From contig CABXRS010000004.1 of assembly GCA_902514665.1 (NCBI GenBank), forward strand, positions 1-64,000: a DNA stretch of 64,000 nt. The letters are read 5' to 3'. Shown piece by piece: positions 58,423 to 64,000 of this stretch; the stretch's first letter is position 1; each line of letters starts with the position of its first letter. A model generated the notes under the pieces. The model was not told the origin of the DNA, made no database searches, and was given only the letters and a program-made list of their open reading frames with translations. This DNA is from an uncultured Pelagibacteraceae bacterium (GTDB taxonomy: Bacteria; Pseudomonadota; Alphaproteobacteria; Pelagibacterales; Pelagibacteraceae). A program made the position numbers and the translations under genes.

Positions 58423-58445
58423 CTGGCCCGTGATTCACGGGCCAG
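58423..58445. other. Perfect 10-bp GC-rich stem-loop between ALDH and DUF779 genes
   Basis: ctggcccgtg-att-cacgggccag. Confidence 0.7.
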
Positions 58446-58453
58446 AATAAATT

Positions 58454-58813
58454 ATGAAAGTAAGCGCAACTCTATCAGCAAAAAAACTTCTTAGTGATAT
58501 TAAAAAAGATCATGGTGAGGAGTTAATTTTCCATCAATCTGGTGGATGCTGTGATGGAAGTGCACCAATGTGCTATCCTGCAAAAGAATATTTAGTTGGA
58601 GATAGTGACGTTAAATTAGGTGATATTGATGGTGTTCCATTTTACATGAATGAGGATCAGTACGAAAAATGGAAACATACTGATTTAACTATTGACGCAG
58701 TTAATGGAATTGGCGGAATGTTCTCTCTTGATAATGGGCGTGGACGCAGATTCCTGACAAAGTCAGAAATCTGCTTAGTTGTCGATAACGACAAAAAAAT
58801 TAATCAATCTTAA
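58454..58813 (+). CDS. DUF779 family protein
   Basis: LIFHQSGGCCDGSAPMCYP signature; adjacent to ALDH as is common for this family. Confidence 0.93.
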   Translation: MKVSATLSAKKLLSDIKKDHGEELIFHQSGGCCDGSAPMCYPAKEYLVGDSDVKLGDIDGVPFYMNEDQYEKWKHTDLTIDAVNGIGGMFSLDNGRGRRFLTKSEICLVVDNDKKINQS

Positions 58814-59140
58814 TTATTGACCTGGAGCTTTATAGGCACCTGAAGCTACTTCACTTGCTTTAGTTGTAGCTTTTGTAAAATCAATAGCCTCTAACATAGT
58901 TAGGTTTTTAATTGCTCCTGAAGCCTCAACAACAAGTTTTACAGCTGCAAAATCTTCAAATGTAGCTAATTCATTAACAACTACAAAATCGTATGTGCCT
59001 CTTACAATATCCATACTATGCATCGTTCCACCCATAGCTTTAGTTAATTGTTCTACAACTGCTTTTCTATCAGTTTTAGGATCTTTTAAAAAACCCTGAA
59101 ATGCTTTTTCAGTGTAATTTCCCATTATATATGCTTTCAT
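58814..59140 (-). CDS. GYD-domain-like small protein
   Basis: Small ferredoxin-like-fold pattern; VRGTYDFVVVNELATFEDFAAVKLVVEASGAIKNLTMLEAI. Confidence 0.7.
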   Translation of the reverse strand: MKAYIMGNYTEKAFQGFLKDPKTDRKAVVEQLTKAMGGTMHSMDIVRGTYDFVVVNELATFEDFAAVKLVVEASGAIKNLTMLEAIDFTKATTKASEVASGAYKAPGQ

Positions 59141-59288
59141 TATTTCCTCCTTTTAAAATCAATAAATTAGCATGAAGATATTACACTTATGTCAAACAAA
59201 TTGTCTCAATAAAATTCGGTAAATATCCTATTTTTTTTTACTATTTTATGATCTAATTAAATTAACTTATTTAAAGAAAGGAAAAACT

Positions 59289-59546
59289 ATGAACTTTGTT
59301 GGGACAACAACATATGAAGGAACAAAAAAAGATGCAGATGAATTATACAGTATGTTTAAAGATGAAATTGCAAAGTGCACGTCATCATTTGAATGGGCTC
59401 ACATTCGTGAAGGTAAAATGATTTTTATTGCAAATGTCACTGATGAAGAAAAATTTTATGCTTTATTTGAAGATCAAAGATCTAAAGACTGGAACACAAA
59501 GTTTAATGCTAAAGATGAAGCTTGGAAACTTGAGAAAATAATGTAA
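59289..59546 (+). CDS. Hypothetical small protein
   Basis: 85-aa intact ORF preceded by an aaagaaaggaaaa RBS-like stretch. Confidence 0.55.
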   Translation: MNFVGTTTYEGTKKDADELYSMFKDEIAKCTSSFEWAHIREGKMIFIANVTDEEKFYALFEDQRSKDWNTKFNAKDEAWKLEKIM

Positions 59547-59563
59547 TTACATCAAATTAATTG

Positions 59564-60169
59564 TTAAGGAACAAGCCAATTATCTTTATTGTTTTCTAAA
59601 TCAAATCTGGCTCTTCTGTGACCCTTGGCTGCTAAATATAGCCATTCAATAGACTTAATTTTACACTGAATAACAGTAAAATTTTTATAACCTCCCTCGC
59701 TCTGCTCTTTAGTGTAATCAAAATTATCAAGCTCAGGTTTTAGACCAGAAGTTGGTACATCTGAAATAGTACCAGGACCACTATCTACTAAATAACATTT
59801 TCTACTTATATGTTGAGTTTTTTCCCAGGATTGTTTTGTAACATCATTATCATGATTAATAATTGCTTGCACTTTTAATCTTACTTGGATTTTTAATTCT
59901 TTGTCATAAAACAAAAATGAAGCTTTAGGATTTTTTTTTAAAATATCTATTTTATCAGATCTAATATCACTATGAAATTGAACTATATTATTATTTTCGT
60001 CTGATTTTCTTAGAACTACAATCCTACTTTCAATATTATCATTGTTCCCACACGAAAAAACTGGAATTCTAAACTGAGAACTTCTGTCTTTGACAGCATT
60101 ATTTAACATTGACCAAATTTTCTTTTTGATCTCAGAAAAGTTCTCGTAATAAGGAACCGTATAAGTCAC
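59564..60169 (-). CDS. Pyridoxamine 5'-phosphate oxidase-family FMN-binding protein
   Basis: RIVVLRKSDENNNIVQFHSDIRSDKIDILKKNPKASFLFYD; C-terminal IEWLYLAAKGHRRARF. Confidence 0.85.
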   Translation of the reverse strand: MTYTVPYYENFSEIKKKIWSMLNNAVKDRSSQFRIPVFSCGNNDNIESRIVVLRKSDENNNIVQFHSDIRSDKIDILKKNPKASFLFYDKELKIQVRLKVQAIINHDNDVTKQSWEKTQHISRKCYLVDSGPGTISDVPTSGLKPELDNFDYTKEQSEGGYKNFTVIQCKIKSIEWLYLAAKGHRRARFDLENNKDNWLVP

Positions 60170-60172
60170 AAA

Positions 60173-61048
60173 TTATTTTTTCTTTTTTAATAGGGCTATC
60201 AAACTTGAGCTATCCCAACGGTTACCACCCATTTCTTGAACTTTAGCATAATAACTATCAACAATTTCTGTTATAGGAACAGGTGAACCATTTCTCTTAG
60301 CTTCCTCAATAACTATTGCTAAATCTTTTCTCATCCAATCTACGGCAAAACCATAATCAAACTTATCATCTGTCATTGTTCGGTATCTGTTTTCCATTTG
60401 CCAAGACTGAGCAGCACCCTTTGAAATAGTTTCCATAACTTTGTCCATATCTAATCCAGCATTAATTCCAAAGTTAATAGCTTCAGATAATCCTTGAACA
60501 GTTCCAGCTATACACATTTGGTTCATCATTTTAGTTAATTGCCCACTTCCAGACGGACCAATTAATTTCACTTTTTGGCTATAACAATCGATAACTGGTT
60601 GTGCTTTTTTAAAAGTGCTTTCATCACCACCAACCATAACAGTTAATATTCCACCTTCAGCACCTGCTTGACCGCCAGAAATAGGTGCATCTAAAAAATC
60701 AAAACCTTTATCTTTTGCAGCTTTGTAAAGCTCTCTTGAAATTTCTGCTGATACGGTTGAATTATCTACATAAACAGAACCTTTTTTAGCTGTATTAAAT
60801 AATCCATTCTGTCCTAAAGATACTTCTTTAAGATCATTGTCATTTCCAACGCAAGTAAAAATAAAATCCGCACTATCTGCAGCTTCAGCCGGTGTGTTAG
60901 CCATTTTACCTTTGTATTCACCAATCCATTTTTCTGCTTTCGATTTAGTTCTATTAAAAACAGTTACATTGTGTCCGGCTTTTGATATATATCCAGCCAT
61001 TGGGTAGCCCATAACCCCAAGACCTATGAAAGCAACATTACAAGTCAT
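60173..61048 (-). CDS. 3-hydroxyisobutyrate dehydrogenase / tartronate semialdehyde reductase family
   Basis: FIGLGVMGYPMAGYISKAGHNVTVFNRT; FLDAPISGGQAGAEGG; GSGQLTKMMNQ. Confidence 0.93.
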   Translation of the reverse strand: MTCNVAFIGLGVMGYPMAGYISKAGHNVTVFNRTKSKAEKWIGEYKGKMANTPAEAADSADFIFTCVGNDNDLKEVSLGQNGLFNTAKKGSVYVDNSTVSAEISRELYKAAKDKGFDFLDAPISGGQAGAEGGILTVMVGGDESTFKKAQPVIDCYSQKVKLIGPSGSGQLTKMMNQMCIAGTVQGLSEAINFGINAGLDMDKVMETISKGAAQSWQMENRYRTMTDDKFDYGFAVDWMRKDLAIVIEEAKRNGSPVPITEIVDSYYAKVQEMGGNRWDSSSLIALLKKKK

Positions 61049-61059
61049 AATTTTTATCT

Positions 61060-62265
61060 ATGTTTAAAAGTTTAAGTTTAAAAGTAATTCTATTTGGTTT
61101 TATCTTTACATTTTTTTCAAGTTTTGGACAGAGTTTTTTTCTTGGTTTATTCAATTCAAGTATTAGGGATGCTTTATCTATTACACATGGACAATTTGGC
61201 TCAATCTATGCATCCGCAACTTTATTAAGCAGTATTGTTTTAGTTTGGATAGGAAAAAAAATAGATGACGTTAATATTTTAAAATTTTCATCTTATGTAA
61301 TTATATTTCTATCAATTTCTTGTTTCATATTTTCTAAAATTTCTTCTGTAATTTTTTTATTTATTGGAATTTTTTTAATGCGATTATCTGGCCAAGGTTT
61401 ATCAAGCCATACGGCAACAACAACAATTTCTCGGTTTTTTGAAAAAAATAGAGGTAGAGCTTTAAGCACAGGCTGGTTAGGTTTATCTTTAGCAGAATTT
61501 ATCTTACCTGTTTTAATTGTTTTTTTACTTACCTTTATTCACTGGAGAGATATTTGGGTTTCTATATCTATTTTAGTAATTATAGTTTTACCAATTGCTA
61601 CATATTTTTTAGTCAAAGAAGTCAAACTTGATACTAGAGAAGATAGCGATAATGAAGTTATCACTAAACCAATAAAACAATGGAAAAGAATAGAAGTTTT
61701 GAAAGATTATAGATTTTATATTGTTTGTATGACTATGCTGGCTATGCCATGGATTGCAACAGGTACATTTGTTTACCAATCTTTTATAACAACCTCAAAA
61801 GATTGGGGACCATATGTGATTGCACAATCCTTTATGGTTTATTCAATATTATCTGTGGTAACATTATTTATTTCTGGTTTCTTGATTGATAAATTTACCA
61901 GCAGAAAATTATTAATTTATATGAACATTCCATTATTTTTTTCAACTGTAGTCCTGTTCTATTTTAATGTTGAGATTTCATCATTTTTTTTCTTTGGTTT
62001 ATTAGGTGTTACTAATGGCCTAGCTAATGTTTTAGGATCATCTACATGGGCTGAAATTTATGGTGTTAAGCATATTGGATCTATTAAAGCTCTCACAACA
62101 GCTTTAATGGTATTTGCTACTGCTTTTGGAACAGCATTATTTGGTATTCTAATAGATATTAAATTTTCAATTGAGCAAATAGCCATTGTTTCAGGCGCAT
62201 ATATTTTGACCTCAATAATTCTGCTTTATTTAGTTAGAAGCAAGCTAAATCCACAATATATATAA
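61060..62265 (+). CDS. MFS transporter
   Basis: About 12 TM segments; RLSGQGLSSHTATTTISRFFEKNRGRALS. Confidence 0.88.
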   Translation: MFKSLSLKVILFGFIFTFFSSFGQSFFLGLFNSSIRDALSITHGQFGSIYASATLLSSIVLVWIGKKIDDVNILKFSSYVIIFLSISCFIFSKISSVIFLFIGIFLMRLSGQGLSSHTATTTISRFFEKNRGRALSTGWLGLSLAEFILPVLIVFLLTFIHWRDIWVSISILVIIVLPIATYFLVKEVKLDTREDSDNEVITKPIKQWKRIEVLKDYRFYIVCMTMLAMPWIATGTFVYQSFITTSKDWGPYVIAQSFMVYSILSVVTLFISGFLIDKFTSRKLLIYMNIPLFFSTVVLFYFNVEISSFFFFGLLGVTNGLANVLGSSTWAEIYGVKHIGSIKALTTALMVFATAFGTALFGILIDIKFSIEQIAIVSGAYILTSIILLYLVRSKLNPQYI

Positions 62266-62308
62266 TAAACTGCTTGATTTTATAGTTCTCCCTGTATAGA
62301 TACTTCGC

Positions 62309-62830
62309 ATGGCAAGAGTAACTGTAGAAGATTGCATCGATAAAGTAGATAGCCCCTACGAATTAGTATTAGTAGCTAAAGAAAGAGCTACTCAATTAAA
62401 TGCAGGTATAGAACCAACGATTGATAGAGATAATGATAAAAATACAGTTATTTCATTAAGAGAAATTGCAGAAGAAAAAATTCAAGTATCTGATTTAACT
62501 GATAGTGCTGTTTATAAGCTTAGAAAACACGTAGAACAAGTTGATGATACTACAGAGGATGATGAAGATATAGGCGATGATTTTGAAAATTTATACAAAG
62601 GTGAAATTTCTAAAAGTGGAACCCCAATTCTTCCATCAAAAAGAGCAAGAAAAACTCCAGAAAAAATTCAAGTTACAAAAGAGGATTTAGCAGAATTATC
62701 TGAAGCTGCTAAAGCTGATATAGATAGTTCAGTTGGTGAAGAAACTATCAATGAAGAGGGTGAGGTATCTTTAGATGAAATTTCAGATACTGAAGAGCAA
62801 GCTAAAGAAGATGCTCAAGAAGATCAATAA
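62309..62830 (+). CDS. rpoZ: RNA polymerase omega subunit with acidic C-terminal extension
   Basis: [33 protein letters not shown]...[12 protein letters not shown]. Confidence 0.95.
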   Translation: MARVTVEDCIDKVDSPYELVLVAKERATQLNAGIEPTIDRDNDKNTVISLREIAEEKIQVSDLTDSAVYKLRKHVEQVDDTTEDDEDIGDDFENLYKGEISKSGTPILPSKRARKTPEKIQVTKEDLAELSEAAKADIDSSVGEETINEEGEVSLDEISDTEEQAKEDAQEDQ

Positions 62831-62833
62831 ATT

Positions 62834-63979
62834 TTAATTTACAAATTCTTTTATTATTTTTTCTCGGTGTTCATCTAGATCAGGGATGTCACCTCTTTTA
62901 TCAGGATCATCATATGTAGACATTTTAATAGGGTTTCCTGCCAATCTAAAATCTCCTATTACTTTATGATAAGCTTTTACAATCATGTTTCTTGCTTCAA
63001 CTTGTGGATTTTCAACTGCTTCTTTAATATTAAATATAGGACCACATGGAATTTTATCTTTCTCCATTTGACTAACCCATTCATTTGTTGATTTAGCAGA
63101 AAGTTTATTTTCTAGAATTATTTTAAGTTCATTCATATGTTTTGCTCTTGAAGAATTAGTGTTGAATTTTTCATTATTAAATATTTCAGGAACTTCTAAA
63201 ATATTACAAAGTTTTTCAAATAATTTATCGTTACCGGCAGCAATAATTATATAGCTATCTTTTGTTTTAAATGCCTCAAACGGTGCAATTGATGGGTGCC
63301 TTGAACCCATTGGCTTTGGTATTTCATTTTTAGATAAATATCTTGCAATTGCATTTTCAAGAATTGCAATTTGACAGTCAAGCATTGAAACATCTATATA
63401 CATTCCTTTACCAGTTTTTTGTCTATCATATAAAGCTGCATTGATACCTATTGCTGTGAACAAGCCAGCTGTAATATCACCAATTGAAGTGCCAACTCTT
63501 GTAGGTTCTGAATTTGGTTGACCGGTTACACTCATCAATCCACCCATTCCTTGTACTACCATATCATACGCAGGTAATTCTTTTAAGGGACCTGTTTGTC
63601 CAAAACCAGATGCTGAAGCATAAATTAATTTAGGAAACTTTTTATTTACTTCTTCCCAACCGTATCCCCATTTTTTTAAGGTTCCTGGTTTAAAATTCTC
63701 AACTAAGATATCTGCTTTAGATAAAATTTTATCAAATATTTTTTTGTCATCTGAATTTTTTAAATTTAAACCTATACTTTCTTTTCCTCTGTTAAGAGAC
63801 ATAAAATAGGCTGAGTAGTCCTCAACAAAAGGACCAAATTTTCTCGAGTCATCACCTATTTCGGGAGCCTCAACCTTTATTACTCTTGCACCTAGATCTG
63901 ATAAAATCATTGTGCAATATGGTCCAACTAAAACTCTTGTTAAATCAACAACTAATAAGTTTTTAAGTGGTCCGTCCAT
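62834..63979 (-). CDS. CaiB/BaiF family (family III) CoA-transferase
   Basis: LLVVDLTRVLVGPYCTMILSDLGARVIKVEAPEIGDDSR; LILNRGKESIGLNLK-type motif (SLNRGKESIGLNLK); VENFKPGTLKKWGY. Confidence 0.94.
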   Translation of the reverse strand: MDGPLKNLLVVDLTRVLVGPYCTMILSDLGARVIKVEAPEIGDDSRKFGPFVEDYSAYFMSLNRGKESIGLNLKNSDDKKIFDKILSKADILVENFKPGTLKKWGYGWEEVNKKFPKLIYASASGFGQTGPLKELPAYDMVVQGMGGLMSVTGQPNSEPTRVGTSIGDITAGLFTAIGINAALYDRQKTGKGMYIDVSMLDCQIAILENAIARYLSKNEIPKPMGSRHPSIAPFEAFKTKDSYIIIAAGNDKLFEKLCNILEVPEIFNNEKFNTNSSRAKHMNELKIILENKLSAKSTNEWVSQMEKDKIPCGPIFNIKEAVENPQVEARNMIVKAYHKVIGDFRLAGNPIKMSTYDDPDKRGDIPDLDEHREKIIKEFVN

Positions 63980-64000
63980 AATTAGTATTAAAAATTAATT

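Noticed and set aside
1-64000. CRISPR arrays, rRNA genes, prophage or restriction-modification systems
   Set aside because: None of the regular repeats, conserved rRNA blocks or signature proteins were found on reading the window.

Overview
AT-rich (~70%) bacterial chromosome segment. Gene content and codon style look like the SAR11/Pelagibacterales clade (Alphaproteobacteria); this is recognition, not a database result. The window is densely packed. It opens inside a phosphoenolpyruvate carboxylase gene and ends just after a CaiB/BaiF CoA-transferase gene. Main blocks: housekeeping genes (ppc, ccdA-like, cysE/cysK, msrB, rpoZ); a sugar-type ABC transporter next to an unusual module of tandem-SnoaL proteins, a cupin protein and a stand-alone MetE-core protein; sulfonate-type metabolism (HpsN-like dehydrogenase, Pta-like, Ldh2/ComC-like, taurine-type ABC, omega-aminotransferase, alanine dehydrogenase, DMGDH/GcvT-like oxidoreductase); a surface-polysaccharide/dTDP-rhamnose region beside a tRNA-Met(CAT) whose first 55 nt are duplicated 1.2 kb upstream; a fused SpeD-SpeE gene next to a nucleosidase and apt; an ABC amino-acid system with no ATPase nearby; and a tight four-gene operon (metallophosphoesterase, DUF4956, CotH-like/beta-helix, VTC). 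The best candidates for under-described biology are the DUF4956/CotH/VTC operon, the tandem-SnoaL/cupin/MetE-core locus, the 5'-duplicated tRNA with gene debris, SMR paralogues lacking the essential Glu, and a lysine-rich extension fused in frame to an aldehyde dehydrogenase. No CRISPR array, rRNA, transposase or integrase was seen.
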